A stretch of DNA of 57,994 nt from Chitinophagaceae bacterium (GCA_020437365.1 JAGQWM010000008.1:1-57994), one strand, 5' to 3'. Counted from the first letter of the stretch, positions 1 to 9,665 are shown. Notes: a model not told the origin generated them from the letters alone. Made by a program: numbers and translations.

Positions 1-1856
1 ATGACCATGCTGAATACCATCAGCAAAATATAATTGCCGGCCTGTCCGCTTTGCAATAATCTCAACTGTCTTCCACTATACTGCACCATTCTTCCCACAC
101 CATTGACGATGCCATCAATTATTTTTTTATCAAAAACATTCCCGAGAAAACTACCCAACCTTTTTAATGGTTTTACCACAACCACATCATACATTTCATC
201 CACATACCATTTGTTTTGTAAAAATTTTCCAAACCCTTTTGCTTCAACATCCCTGTATTTTTTATAAATCATCCAGGAAATACCAATGACGATTAACACT
301 AAAACCGTGGATAAGACCATCAACATCATTTCGGTAGAATGTGCTACATGTATTTCAGCATTTTTCAAAACCGGCGACAGGAATTCTCCCAGTCGGTCGC
401 CGCCCTGCATCAAAATTTCGGGGATGCCAATTAAGCCTCCGGCAAAAGCTAAAATCGCTAAGACAATCAATGGAATCGTCATTGCCGGTGGACTTTCATG
501 CAAATGATTTTTTTGTTCTGCTGTTCCTCTGAAACTTCCGGTAAAAGTGAGAAACAATAAACGGAAAATATATAAAGCAGTGAGTAATGCCGCAAACAAT
601 GCAAGGCCATACATGACCGGATTTTTAGCAAAAGCACTTAATAAGATTGCATCTTTAGAAAAGAATCCACTAAATGGAGGAATACCGGCAATGGCAATGG
701 AAGCAATCAAAAAAGTAATGAAAGTTATTTTTAATTTCGAGGACAAGCCGCCCATTTTGCGGATGTCCTGCTCGCCGCCCATGGCATGAATCACACTACC
801 ACTTCCGAGGAATAACAAGGCTTTGAAGAAAGCATGTGTCAGTACATGAAAAACAGCAGCCGTATAAGCGCCGCATCCCAATGCCAGGAACATAAATCCT
901 AATTGACTTACGGTGGAATAGGCCAAAACTTTTTTAATATCATTTTGCTTAATGGCAATACTGGCAGCCACTAAAGCTGTCGCCAAACCGACATAGGCAA
1001 TGACATTCAACGTAACAGGCGCCAAGGAATACAAGACATTGCTACGGGCAATCATGTACACACCGGCTGTTACCATCGTAGCGGCATGTATCAAGGCTGA
1101 CACGGGTGTCGGGCCTGCCATAGCATCGGGTAACCAAGTAAATAATGGAATTTGTGCACTTTTTCCAGTGGCGCCAATAAATAATAAGATAGTGATAACC
1201 GTTATATCCAAAGTTGATAAACGATCAAGACTGGCGGTCGTAAAAATCTGATCAAAAGAAACTGTATTCAATTTGGCCACTAACCAAAAAACGGCAATTA
1301 AAAATGCCAGGTCGCCAATACGATTCATAATAAATGCCTTACTTCCGGCTTTATTATTTTCATTGACTTTAAACCAAAATCCAATTAAAAAATAAGAACA
1401 CAATCCTACACCTTCCCAACCCATATACATGACGACAAAATTGCCGGCCATCACCAATAGCAACATAGAAAAAACGAATAAATTCAAGAAAGAAAAATAC
1501 TTTCCAAAATCAGCCGTCTTTTCCTCTTTCATATAAGCTGTGGAATACCAATGTATCAAAAAACCTACGCCGGTAATAATCAATAAAAACAAACCGGAGA
1601 GTTGGTCAATTTTAAATTCAAAAGGAATGACCAGCCTGCCTACATGAATAAAATCAAAATATTGAATGGTAGCAGCGTTGCCGTTGCGGATTTGCAAAAA
1701 TGCCCATACGCTTAAGGCAAATGAAATCAATACCGTACCACAACCCACCAGGCTGATCGTGGAGCGGGACATTTGTTTTCTTCCCAGCCCATTGATGACG
1801 AAGCCCAAAAAAGAAATCAGCGGTATCAGGTAAACTATTTGCAGAACATTATGCAT
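1..1856 (-). CDS. nuoL: NADH-quinone oxidoreductase subunit L, 3' end outside window
   Basis: Antiporter-like membrane subunit of respiratory complex I that helps pump protons as NADH is oxidised and quinone reduced. Translation from the ATG at 1856 gives about 618 residues without a stop up to the window edge, so the C-terminus is missing. Visible family signatures include MGWEGVGLCSYFLIGFW, LPDAMAGPTPVSALIHAATM and DIKKVLAYSTVSQLG, with many hydrophobic helices. It follows nuoK by 50 bases at the end of the visible operon; nuoM and nuoN would be expected next, outside the window. The conserved loops leave little doubt about the family, and the position after nuoK fixes it as L rather than M or N. 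Confidence 0.95.
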   Translation of the reverse strand, partial: MHNVLQIVYLIPLISFLGFVINGLGRKQMSRSTISLVGCGTVLISFALSVWAFLQIRNGNAATIQYFDFIHVGRLVIPFEFKIDQLSGLFLLIITGVGFLIHWYSTAYMKEEKTADFGKYFSFLNLFVFSMLLLVMAGNFVVMYMGWEGVGLCSYFLIGFWFKVNENNKAGSKAFIMNRIGDLAFLIAVFWLVAKLNTVSFDQIFTTASLDRLSTLDITVITILLFIGATGKSAQIPLFTWLPDAMAGPTPVSALIHAATMVTAGVYMIARSNVLYSLAPVTLNVIAYVGLATALVAASIAIKQNDIKKVLAYSTVSQLGFMFLALGCGAYTAAVFHVLTHAFFKALLFLGSGSVIHAMGGEQDIRKMGGLSSKLKITFITFLIASIAIAGIPPFSGFFSKDAILLSAFAKNPVMYGLALFAALLTALYIFRLLFLTFTGSFRGTAEQKNHLHESPPAMTIPLIVLAILAFAGGLIGIPEILMQGGDRLGEFLSPVLKNAEIHVAHSTEMMLMVLSTVLVLIVIGISWMIYKKYRDVEAKGFGKFLQNKWYVDEMYDVVVVKPLKRLGSFLGNVFDKKIIDGIVNGVGRMVQYSGRQLRLLQSGQAGNYILLMVFSMV

Positions 1857-1906
1857 AAATCAATTCAAGTATTCTTTTAAAAAAATTTTATTCAACTATT
1901 AATTCA

Positions 1907-2239
1907 TTAATGTTTTAATCGGTTCAGGAAATTCACATCCACCGAATGTATATTTCTATACATCATTACTATGATGGCGAGGCCAACACTAACTTCCGCA
2001 GCAGCCACCACCATAATAAAAAATACAAACAACTGCCCATCGGCACCAACATTTGCTTGTCCGGCCGCAGTCGCTGCTGCCGTATGCATTTTTGAAAATG
2101 CGACCAGCAATAAATTCACTGCATTCAGCATTAATTCAATACACATGAAAATGATAATGGCATTGCGTCTTACTAATACACCTGTTATTCCGATACAGAA
2201 TAAAGCCAGTGATAGAAATATGTAATAATTTATCGGCAT
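1907..2239 (-). CDS. nuoK: NADH-quinone oxidoreductase subunit K
   Basis: Small complex I membrane subunit of 110 residues (usual length about 100-110) with three hydrophobic helices. The [20 protein letters not shown] region contains the conserved glutamate of the second helix ([12 protein letters not shown]), and [11 protein letters not shown] contains the other conserved glutamate; both belong to the proton channel. It lies 20 bases after nuoJ and 50 before nuoL in the normal order. A slightly long Ala/Gly-rich loop around residues 55-68 is the only unusual point. Confidence 0.95.
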   Translation of the reverse strand: MPINYYIFLSLALFCIGITGVLVRRNAIIIFMCIELMLNAVNLLLVAFSKMHTAAATAAGQANVGADGQLFVFFIMVVAAAEVSVGLAIIVMMYRNIHSVDVNFLNRLKH

Positions 2240-2259
2240 TGTAAATTTTACTATTTTTT

Positions 2260-2760
2260 TTATTCTTTTTTTCCAATGACAATGGTACCAACCATAGCAC
2301 TTAAAAATAATATACTACTGATTTCAAACGGTACAACATAAGTGGTAAACAATTCTCTTCCGAGATTTTTGATTAAACCCACATTTCCTTCATTTACCAA
2401 GGCTTCCTGGTTTTTTATATCCACGTTTTTTAAGGCGGCTACCAATACCAATAATAAAGCACCGCCGGCAATGGCACCTGCCATTCTCAACCATTTATGT
2501 TTTTGGGGTTCGGTTTCTTTATTCAGATTCATCAACATGATGACAAATAAAAATAACACCATAATAGCACCGGCATATACAATAATATTGACGATCGCCA
2601 GGAACTGGGCATTCAATAAAATATAATGACCTGAAATGGAAAAAAATGTCAATATCAACCAAAGTACACTGTACACAGGATTCTTACTGCTCACAACCAT
2701 CAATGCACTAAATATGGCTATAACGGACAGCAACCAAAATAATATTTGCGTAATGCTCAT
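2260..2760 (-). CDS. nuoJ: NADH-quinone oxidoreductase subunit J
   Basis: Complex I membrane subunit of 166 residues with five predicted hydrophobic helices. The [19 protein letters not shown] segment is the conserved third helix of NuoJ, carrying the pi-bulge region. The C-terminal part ([20 protein letters not shown]) also matches the family. It sits 9 bases after nuoI and 20 before nuoK, so translation is probably coupled. No anomalies seen. Confidence 0.95.
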   Translation of the reverse strand: MSITQILFWLLSVIAIFSALMVVSSKNPVYSVLWLILTFFSISGHYILLNAQFLAIVNIIVYAGAIMVLFLFVIMLMNLNKETEPQKHKWLRMAGAIAGGALLLVLVAALKNVDIKNQEALVNEGNVGLIKNLGRELFTTYVVPFEISSILFLSAMVGTIVIGKKE

Positions 2761-2769
2761 ATACTGCAG

Positions 2770-3321
2770 TTAGTCTTTCTTTTTTACATCCACCCTTCCG
2801 CTTTTTGCTTTTTCATACGCTTCTTTTTCTTTGATGGGATGTGGTATTAACAAATCTTCTTTTTTATAAATAAATCCTTTCCGCTGGTAATTGGCGGGTG
2901 CAAAAGTTTCGCTCAGGTAAATAGCATCTTTGGGGCATGCTTCTTCACACAAGCCACAAAAAATGCAACGCAGCATATTGATTTCATATTTCGCTGCATA
3001 TTTTTCTTCGCGGTATAAATGTTCTTCCCCCGGTAATCTTTCTGCCGCTTCCATCGTAATAGCCTCGGCCGGGCAAGCCACGGCGCACAATCCACATGCT
3101 GTACAATTTTCTCTTCCTTCTTCATCGCGGTTTAAAACATGTAATCCTCTGAAAACTTTTGAAAAATATCTTTGTTTTTCCGGGTACTGCACGGTGACTT
3201 TCTTTTTGAAAAAATGCCGAATCGTAACGCCCATTCCTTTGAGTATATTCCAGAGATAAATACTCTCCAGAAAAGTCATTGGACTTCTATCTACTTGTTT
3301 TGATCTGTTTGTTAATTGCAT
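2770..3321 (-). CDS. nuoI: NADH-quinone oxidoreductase subunit I, two [4Fe-4S] clusters
   Basis: Peripheral-arm complex I subunit of 183 residues that carries clusters N6a and N6b towards quinone. Two ferredoxin motifs are visible: CTACGLCAVACP near residue 75 and CIFCGLCEEACP near residue 118. The ATG at 3321 is chosen because it has an AAGGAGG Shine-Dalgarno seven bases upstream, rare in this phylum; a second Met (MTFLESIYLW) 14 codons in also matches where many family members begin to align. A 98-base gap separates it from nuoH, and a TATATTTG box in that gap suggests an internal promoter. Confidence 0.95.
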   Translation of the reverse strand: MQLTNRSKQVDRSPMTFLESIYLWNILKGMGVTIRHFFKKKVTVQYPEKQRYFSKVFRGLHVLNRDEEGRENCTACGLCAVACPAEAITMEAAERLPGEEHLYREEKYAAKYEINMLRCIFCGLCEEACPKDAIYLSETFAPANYQRKGFIYKKEDLLIPHPIKEKEAYEKAKSGRVDVKKKD

Positions 3322-3328
3322 TTTACAT

Positions 3329-3335
3329 CCTCCTT
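3329..3335 (-). promoter_or_regulatory. Strong Shine-Dalgarno (AAGGAGG) of nuoI
   Basis: The minus strand reads AAGGAGG, then seven bases, then the ATG of nuoI at 3321. Most genes in this window have no recognisable Shine-Dalgarno, so this one stands out and fixes the nuoI start. Confidence 0.6.
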
Positions 3336-3357
3336 AAGAAGATATTTTAATTTTTCG

Positions 3358-3365
3358 CAAATATA
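3358..3365 (-). promoter_or_regulatory. Possible internal nuo promoter box TATATTTG
   Basis: TATATTTG on the minus strand matches the Bacteroidota -7 consensus TAnnTTTG. A TTTTTG run lies 16 bases upstream and could act as the -33 element. It would start a transcript about 25-35 bases before nuoI. The surrounding gap is very AT-rich, so a chance match is possible. Confidence 0.4.
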
Positions 3366-3419
3366 TATTTTATGTATCCTTCAAAAAGTTTTTCAAAAAG
3401 AAAAAGCAATGCAAGGATA

Positions 3420-4472
3420 TTATTTCTTCAACAACAACATGACCGCAGCTGTAATAATCATATTCAATAAAGCCAGCGGTATTAATTTTTTCCAGCCCAG
3501 ATTCATCAATTGGTCGTATCGGAAACGTGGAATTGTCCAACGAATCCAGATAAACACAAATAAGAAAAAGAAAATTTTGGCCATGAACACACTGAAACTG
3601 ATAAAGGTCATCCAAAATGCCGGCAGTCCCCAACTGGCTTCATTTACAAAAGGAATATCATAGCCGCCCAAAAACAAGGTAACCATAATGGCACTACTGA
3701 TAAACATATTGATATACTCCGCAAAAAGATAAAAGCCGAGTTTCATAGATGAATATTCCTGGTGATAACCAAAATTCAATTCATTTTCTGCCTCCGGTAA
3801 ATCGAAAGGTGTACGATTACATTCTGCCAATGCACAAATAAAAAAGATAATAAATCCTAATGGCTGATAAATAATATGCCAGCCATGTTGAATTTGTGTA
3901 GAGACGATTTCACTCATTTTGAGTGAGCCAGTCATAAACAAAACCGCCAACAATGCCAGGCCCATGGGTAATTCGTAAGATACCATTTGCGAAGCACCCC
4001 GAATAGCCGCTATCAACGAAAATTTATTATTGGATGACCAACCTCCAATCATAATGCCATACACACCAACACTCACAATACTAAAGACCAATAAGATGCC
4101 CATATCTACATCGGCTACCTGCATGGGAATGACAGTGCCCTCCTTTGTAACGAAAGGTGCTGCCCAGGGAATGACACTACTCGTAACCAAAGCCGTAATC
4201 ATAGCCAGTGCAGGCCCCAACACAAATAAAAACTTATTGGAAGCGAGGGGAATAATTTCTTCTTTAAAAAATAATTTTCCCCCATCGGCCAATGGTTGTA
4301 AAATACCAAATGGCCCTGCACGGTTTGGCCCATGCCTGTCCTGCATCCAACCGGCCACTTTTCTCTCGGCATAAGTGGTGTACATGGCAATGAAAAGCGA
4401 CAAGCCGATGATGCCTGCAATCAGCAATACTTTTTCGAGTACAAACCATATTTTAATTGTCAATAATTCCAT
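3420..4472 (-). CDS. nuoH: NADH-quinone oxidoreductase subunit H
   Basis: Complex I membrane subunit of 350 residues (usual about 330-350) that forms much of the quinone chamber. Conserved stretches are YAERKVAGWMQDRHGPNRAG near the N-terminus, ALAECNRTPFDLPEAENEL in the middle and FIWIRWTIPRFRYDQLMNLGWK near the C-terminus. It follows nuoG by six bases. A 98-base gap to nuoI follows, the largest inside the visible nuoG-L part. No anomalies seen. Confidence 0.96.
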   Translation of the reverse strand: MELLTIKIWFVLEKVLLIAGIIGLSLFIAMYTTYAERKVAGWMQDRHGPNRAGPFGILQPLADGGKLFFKEEIIPLASNKFLFVLGPALAMITALVTSSVIPWAAPFVTKEGTVIPMQVADVDMGILLVFSIVSVGVYGIMIGGWSSNNKFSLIAAIRGASQMVSYELPMGLALLAVLFMTGSLKMSEIVSTQIQHGWHIIYQPLGFIIFFICALAECNRTPFDLPEAENELNFGYHQEYSSMKLGFYLFAEYINMFISSAIMVTLFLGGYDIPFVNEASWGLPAFWMTFISFSVFMAKIFFFLFVFIWIRWTIPRFRYDQLMNLGWKKLIPLALLNMIITAAVMLLLKK

Positions 4473-4478
4473 AGTTCC

Positions 4479-5645
4479 TTATTCCTGTTCAGTAATTTTT
4501 TTGGTTGTTTCCTTTTTATCTTTCGATGTATTATTAAATGTTTTACTGGTAGCCGGACCATTTATCAAACTCAAATCGATAGCAGGATCATTCACATCAC
4601 TTTCATCATGAATATCCATCAATAATTTTGGTGGACGGCCATCCATCACTTCCGTAATTGTATCTTTTGGCACTACCAGTTTCTGGTATTTATTCTGTGC
4701 AATAACGGAATGCCTTTTGATATTGGTTTCCCCTTCAATCACCCAATCAGCAACTTTCTTTTTCTCAAAGCGGCAAGTGTTACAAATCCAGCCCGGTTTT
4801 TTTTCGCCAGTTTTTTCATCTACAAAACTTTGTACTTCACCCCATTCATCGTCTCGGGTAGTGACACGCATGACCTCATCGCCCCGATTCCAAAGCACTA
4901 CTTTACCACAACATTTATCACAGTCACGATGCGCATCTACCGGCTTGGTAAACCAAACCCTGTTTTTAAACCGGAATGTTTTATCGGTTAATGCACCTAC
5001 CGGACATACATCAATCATATTGCCACTGAAATCATTGTCGATGGCTTTTGAAATATAAGTAGAGATTTCGGCTCTTTCGCCTCGGTCAAGAATGCCATGC
5101 ACTCGTTTGTCAGTCAATTGGTCGGCTACATAAGTACAACGATAACAAAGAATACATCTTGTCATGTGCAATTGAATCAACGGGCCAATGTCTTCTTTTT
5201 CAAAAACTCTTTTTGGAAATTCAAAACGGGTGCCTTCTGTTCCATGTCCGTAACTTAAATCCTGCAAATCACATTCACCGGCCTGGTCGCAAATCGGGCA
5301 ATCCAGCGGGTGGTTAATCAATAAAATTTCTACAACACCATTGCGGGCTTCAATCACTCTTTCGCTGGTAATATTTTTTACAACCATTCCATCCATAACA
5401 GTGGTACGGCAACTGGCCATTAATTTAGGCATGGGCCGCGGGTCTTTTTCAGAACCTTGTGCTACTTCTACCAAACAAGTTCTGCATTTACCACCGCTTC
5501 CTTCCAGTTTGCTATAAAAACACATGGCCGGAGGTGCTACATCGCCGCCAATTTTTCGAGCCGCTTCTAGGATGGTTGTTCCCGGAGGTACTTCCACGGT
5601 GATGTTATCAATGGTGACTTTAAATAATTTTGTTTCTTCTGACAT
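4479..5645 (-). CDS. nuoG: NADH-quinone oxidoreductase subunit G, short form
   Basis: Fe-S subunit of the complex I electron-input arm. At 388 residues it is about half the length of E. coli NuoG. The N-terminal [2Fe-2S] domain is present (GGKCRTCLVEV), followed by the His-Cys [4Fe-4S] site (HPLDCPICDQAGECDLQD), a CILCYRCTYVADQ motif and a further Cys set (DCDKCCGKV and WICNTCRF). The large molybdopterin-like domain is absent and the protein ends in a Lys/Thr/Glu-rich tail. Short NuoG proteins are known in Bacteroidota, so this is probably natural rather than a truncation. It lies after an inserted beta-barrel-like gene and six bases before nuoH. Confidence 0.92.
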   Translation of the reverse strand: MSEETKLFKVTIDNITVEVPPGTTILEAARKIGGDVAPPAMCFYSKLEGSGGKCRTCLVEVAQGSEKDPRPMPKLMASCRTTVMDGMVVKNITSERVIEARNGVVEILLINHPLDCPICDQAGECDLQDLSYGHGTEGTRFEFPKRVFEKEDIGPLIQLHMTRCILCYRCTYVADQLTDKRVHGILDRGERAEISTYISKAIDNDFSGNMIDVCPVGALTDKTFRFKNRVWFTKPVDAHRDCDKCCGKVVLWNRGDEVMRVTTRDDEWGEVQSFVDEKTGEKKPGWICNTCRFEKKKVADWVIEGETNIKRHSVIAQNKYQKLVVPKDTITEVMDGRPPKLLMDIHDESDVNDPAIDLSLINGPATSKTFNNTSKDKKETTKKITEQE

Positions 5646-5649
5646 TGTA

Positions 5650-6522
5650 CTATTTCTTTTTACGGTTCGGATTTTTTCCGGCTATGCGAAAACTGGCCCC
5701 AATAGTTCCATATAATTCTGCAAAGAAAAATCCCTGTTTGGCTCTGCCTTCTATTCCTTTTTTATGTAAAATAATATTGGGCATATTGATATAACCGTAT
5801 TTATTTTCAAATTTTAAAATTAAATGTTTAAAGAAAGTGGCTTGCATTCCCATTTTTGCCGACAGGCCAAATCCAGATAAATGAAACCTGTCGTTTCTTT
5901 CATAATCGAGCAATTTTACATTCGACTTGGGCAGCAAAGCACCTGCACCGCCGCCAATCATTCCGGCCACAATCAGTTGGTCAGATTTGGAATGATACCA
6001 ATTGAAATATTTTTCCAATTCGATATTCAGGTAATTCAATCCGTCAGTATGTTCAAAAGTTAAAAACTGTTCTGTCAATTGAATATCATTATCATAATTA
6101 CCCTGATACATTCCACTACGTGTAATCTGCCCTTTGATCCTGGCAGTTTGGTTTTGATCCATTACATATTTCATGTGGTCATCACCGAAGGAAATGGCCA
6201 GGTTATCTTTTATAAAATAACTAATCCGCAAATTGGTTTGCGGAATGGTTAAATGATCCGGTTTTAAATAATTGTGGAAGCTGATTGGCAAAGTGGGCCT
6301 GTCGTGTGCTACGATGTGGTACAATTTAAAATCATAATCACTGCCTTTAAAACTGATATTACTTTTTGTATAAGCAGCCCGGTTCCATCCCCATGAAATG
6401 GAAATATGCCCTTTTTGCTTATCGGAATAAGCAAGGTTTTTACTTTGGCTGTACACGTTGTATTTCATACTCAAAAAAGCAAGTAATAATAAAACAGTTT
6501 TATCGTTCATTCGGATTTTCAT
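5650..6522 (-). CDS. Predicted secreted/outer-membrane beta-barrel-like protein inserted in nuo operon
   Basis: Unrecognised protein of about 290 residues. The start is taken as the ATG at 6522, one base after the nuoF stop (an ATG at 6510 is also possible; upstream ATGs overlap nuoF). The N-terminus is a signal peptide (NDKTVLLLLAFLSMKYNVYSQS). The rest alternates aromatic and polar residues with strand-like segments (NLRISYFIKDNLAISFGDDH; LILKFENKYGYINMP; FFFAELYGTIGASFRIAG), as in small outer-membrane barrels, and it ends in a basic tail. It sits between nuoF and nuoG, four bases before nuoG, and must be co-transcribed with complex I. No known link to complex I can be named. Confidence 0.75.
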   Translation of the reverse strand: MKIRMNDKTVLLLLAFLSMKYNVYSQSKNLAYSDKQKGHISISWGWNRAAYTKSNISFKGSDYDFKLYHIVAHDRPTLPISFHNYLKPDHLTIPQTNLRISYFIKDNLAISFGDDHMKYVMDQNQTARIKGQITRSGMYQGNYDNDIQLTEQFLTFEHTDGLNYLNIELEKYFNWYHSKSDQLIVAGMIGGGAGALLPKSNVKLLDYERNDRFHLSGFGLSAKMGMQATFFKHLILKFENKYGYINMPNIILHKKGIEGRAKQGFFFAELYGTIGASFRIAGKNPNRKKK

Positions 6523-6523
6523 A

Positions 6524-7870
6524 TCAGGCCGGCAATGCATCAGCATAATTGGCTAATCCGTAATTTCTTTTCAAACAATCTTCCGGGTTGGTAACATGCC
6601 ATTCAAATTCATCTCTGAAATGCCGAATAGCAGCCGCCACCGGCCAGGCAGCAGCATCGCCCAATGGGCAAATGGTATTGCCTTCAATTTTTCCCTGAAT
6701 ATCCCATAACAAATCAATATCCTTCATCTTCCCTTTACCGTTTTCGATATTCAATAATATTCTTTCCATCCAACCGGTTCCTTCTCTGCAAGGAGAACAT
6801 TGACCGCAACTTTCGTGTCGGTAAAAACGGGCTAAAGTATAAGTATGCCGCACCACGCATTGGCGGTCGTCCAATACAATAAAGCCACCGGAACCCATCA
6901 TAGAGCCGGTTTGAAAACCGCCATCCGACAGGCTTTCATACGTCATCATCCGTTGTTCGCCTTTGGCTGTTTTCAATAATAAATTGGCCGGTAAAATAGG
7001 CACAGAAGAACCACCCGGAATACAGGCTTTCAGTTTTCTGCCATTGGCAATGCCGCCACAATATTCATCGCTGTAAATAAATTCTTCTACCGAGATAGTC
7101 ATATCAATTTCAAAAACACCCGGTTTATTGATATTGCCGCAGGCGGAAATAAGTTTTGTTCCGGTGGATTTGCCAATACCAATTTTCGCATACGCATCAC
7201 CGCTATCATTTACAATGGGTACAACAGCTGCAATGGTTTCTACGTTGTTCACCACCGTTGGACAATCCCACAAACCTTTTACGGCAGGAAATGGAGGTTT
7301 GATTCTTGGGTTTCCTCTTTTCCCTTCCAATGATTCGAGTAGTGCAGTTTCTTCGCCACAGATATATGCGCCGGCACCGGGATGTACAAAAATTTCGAGG
7401 TCATATCCTGAGCCGAGAATATTTTTTCCGAGCCATCCATTATTTTTTGCTTCGGTTATGGCTTGTTCCAGTATATCAACAATCCAGGCATATTCGCCAC
7501 GGATATAAATGTAAGATCGATTGGCACCCAAGGCAAAAGAGGAACAAATCATTCCTTCGATTAGCAAATGCGGAATAAATTCCATCAGGTAGCGGTCTTT
7601 GAAAGTGCCCGGTTCTGATTCATCAGCATTGACTACAAGATAACGAGGCACACCTTCCGGTTTGGCCAGAAAACTCCATTTCAAACCCGTAGGGAAACCG
7701 GCACCACCACGACCCCGCAAGCCACTTTTTTTCACTTCTTCCGTGACTTCATCCGGTGTCATTTTCTTCAATGCTTTTTCGACACTTCGGTAGCCGCCTT
7801 CACGGCGATATACATCATACAACCGGATGTTTTCAATGTGTGCTTTTTCTAATAATAATTTTTTTGCCAT
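6524..7870 (-). CDS. nuoF: NADH-quinone oxidoreductase subunit F, NADH and FMN binding
   Basis: Complex I subunit of 448 residues that oxidises NADH, holds FMN and carries cluster N3. Visible motifs are the glycine-rich GLRGRGGAGFPTGLKW nucleotide-binding loop (residues about 50-65), YICGEETALLESLEGKRGNPR for FMN, and the N3 cluster motif ESCGQCSPCREG with the later cysteine in NTICPLGDAAAWP. Length is normal. It follows nuoE by 50 bases and ends one base before the start chosen for the inserted barrel-like gene. Confidence 0.97.
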   Translation of the reverse strand: MAKKLLLEKAHIENIRLYDVYRREGGYRSVEKALKKMTPDEVTEEVKKSGLRGRGGAGFPTGLKWSFLAKPEGVPRYLVVNADESEPGTFKDRYLMEFIPHLLIEGMICSSFALGANRSYIYIRGEYAWIVDILEQAITEAKNNGWLGKNILGSGYDLEIFVHPGAGAYICGEETALLESLEGKRGNPRIKPPFPAVKGLWDCPTVVNNVETIAAVVPIVNDSGDAYAKIGIGKSTGTKLISACGNINKPGVFEIDMTISVEEFIYSDEYCGGIANGRKLKACIPGGSSVPILPANLLLKTAKGEQRMMTYESLSDGGFQTGSMMGSGGFIVLDDRQCVVRHTYTLARFYRHESCGQCSPCREGTGWMERILLNIENGKGKMKDIDLLWDIQGKIEGNTICPLGDAAAWPVAAAIRHFRDEFEWHVTNPEDCLKRNYGLANYADALPA

Positions 7871-7920
7871 ATCCTTACACCCTCTCGGGTTATTATTTCA
7901 AATTGCTAACGGCGCAAATA

Positions 7921-8421
7921 TTAATTTTTAGCCGCTAAATTTTGCTGACATTCCTGAATAATATGATCTATTTTTTCTTTGGTCAAATGTTCCCGGTAAT
8001 TTTTTCCCATTTGCATCATCGGGGCATAGCCACAAGCGCCGAGACATTCCACCGTTTTTAGAGTAAACATTCCGTCTTCCGTTGTTTCGCCCGGGCGGAT
8101 TTTTAATTTATCATATATATATTGTATGATTTCATCGCTGCCATTCAACATACAAGGGCCTGTTTGGCAAACTTCAAAAATATATTTGCCAACGGGCTTT
8201 AAGTTATACATACTGTAAAAAGTAGCAACTTCATATACTTCTATCGGCTCCAATTGTAAAACTGAAGCCACATAATCCATCGTTTCTGTGCTTAGCCATC
8301 CGCCAAATTCTGTTTGGGCTAAATGCAAAACCGGAAGGATGGCACTTTTTTGTTTCCCATCCGGATAACGTGCAATTATTTGTTTGACTTCATTTAATTT
8401 ATCGTCAGAAAAACGAATCAT
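7921..8421 (-). CDS. nuoE: NADH-quinone oxidoreductase subunit E
   Basis: Thioredoxin-fold [2Fe-2S] subunit (cluster N1a) of complex I, 166 residues. The four ligands are visible as CQTGPCML and, about 40 residues later, CLGACGYAPMMQMG. The N-terminal helical part (LPVLHLAQTEFGGWLSTETMDYVA) also matches. It lies 20 bases after nuoD and 50 before nuoF. Confidence 0.96.
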   Translation of the reverse strand: MIRFSDDKLNEVKQIIARYPDGKQKSAILPVLHLAQTEFGGWLSTETMDYVASVLQLEPIEVYEVATFYSMYNLKPVGKYIFEVCQTGPCMLNGSDEIIQYIYDKLKIRPGETTEDGMFTLKTVECLGACGYAPMMQMGKNYREHLTKEKIDHIIQECQQNLAAKN

Positions 8422-8441
8422 CTTTCTTTGTTTTAAAAAAT

Positions 8442-9665
8442 TTATGCGTCCAGTTCTCCGGCAATCAGGTTCAAACTACTCATTGTTATAATGGCATCAC
8501 TCAACATACTTCCTTTGGTCAATTCTTCATAAGCCTGGTAATAAATAAAACAGGGCCTGCGGAAATGCAATCGATAAGGTGTACGTCCGCCGTCGCTTAC
8601 TAAATAAAAACCTAATTCGCCATTGGCTCCTTCTACTGCACTATATACTTCACCTTTGGGAATTTCTGTTTCGCCCATTACAATTTTAAAGTGGTAAATC
8701 AATGCTTCCATTTTTGTATAAACATCATTCTTGGGCGGTAAATAATATTCCGGGGCATCAGCATGAAAAACATCTGCTTCCGTTCCTTTAAATTCCTGTA
8801 CTTTCTGATAGGCCTGTTCAACAATGCTAAGGCTTTGCCACATTTCCTGTTCTCGAACCATCCAACGGTCGTAATTATCGCCGGTTGTTCCTACGGGAAT
8901 ATTGAAATCAAAATCTTCGTAACTGCTATATGGCGTATGTACTCTTACATCATAATCTACACCGGAAGCCCGAAGGTTAGGACCGGTGAAGCCATAATTC
9001 AATGCTCGTTCGGCACTGATGGCACCGGTATTTTTGGTGCGGTCCATAAATATCCTGTTGCGCTGAAAAAGTGTTTCAAACTCTTTTAAAACTTTGGGAT
9101 ATTCTCTTAAAAATTTTTCAATTTTTTCAAACGCAATGTTATTAAAATTTCTTTCAAACCCACCGATGCGGCCCATATTAGTCGTTAACCGGGCGCCGCA
9201 AATTTCTTCATAGATTTCATAAATCAATTCACGGTATTGCATCACATACAAAAAGCCTGTATAGGCGCCGGCATCTACACCTACGATGGAGTTGCAAATC
9301 AGGTGATCGGAAATCCGGGCCAGTTCCATAATAATTACACGGAGATAATCGACCCGTTTAGGAATTTTGACTCCAAGTAATTTTTCGCATGCCAGGTGCC
9401 AGCCCATATTATTGATGGGGGAAGAACAATAATTGAGCCTATCCGTTAGCGTTGTAATCTGGTACAAGGGCCTTCTTTCTGCAATTTTTTCAAAAGCCCT
9501 GTGAATATACCCAATGGTTTGTTCGGCTGATACAATTCTTTCGCCATCGAGTTCCAAAATATTTTGCATTACGCCATGCGTGGCAGGATGCGTAGGACCG
9601 AGATTAAGCGTAGTCGTCGTTTTTTCAATTGAACCTTCCGGTAATTTGATATGATGTGTATCCAT
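8442..9665 (-). CDS. nuoD: NADH-quinone oxidoreductase subunit D
   Basis: 49 kDa subunit of complex I that forms the quinone site with NuoB. Conserved segments include LNLGPTHPATHGV (quinone-site histidine), RIGGFERN, ISDHLICN and GEVYSAVEGANGELGFYLVSDGG. I start it at the ATG at 9665 (407 residues), just before the conserved N-terminus. A GTG at 9698, overlapping the stop of the preceding small gene, would add 11 residues and cannot be excluded. nuoC and nuoD are separate genes here, with a small membrane gene between them. Confidence 0.95.
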   Translation of the reverse strand: MDTHHIKLPEGSIEKTTTTLNLGPTHPATHGVMQNILELDGERIVSAEQTIGYIHRAFEKIAERRPLYQITTLTDRLNYCSSPINNMGWHLACEKLLGVKIPKRVDYLRVIIMELARISDHLICNSIVGVDAGAYTGFLYVMQYRELIYEIYEEICGARLTTNMGRIGGFERNFNNIAFEKIEKFLREYPKVLKEFETLFQRNRIFMDRTKNTGAISAERALNYGFTGPNLRASGVDYDVRVHTPYSSYEDFDFNIPVGTTGDNYDRWMVREQEMWQSLSIVEQAYQKVQEFKGTEADVFHADAPEYYLPPKNDVYTKMEALIYHFKIVMGETEIPKGEVYSAVEGANGELGFYLVSDGGRTPYRLHFRRPCFIYYQAYEELTKGSMLSDAIITMSSLNLIAGELDA

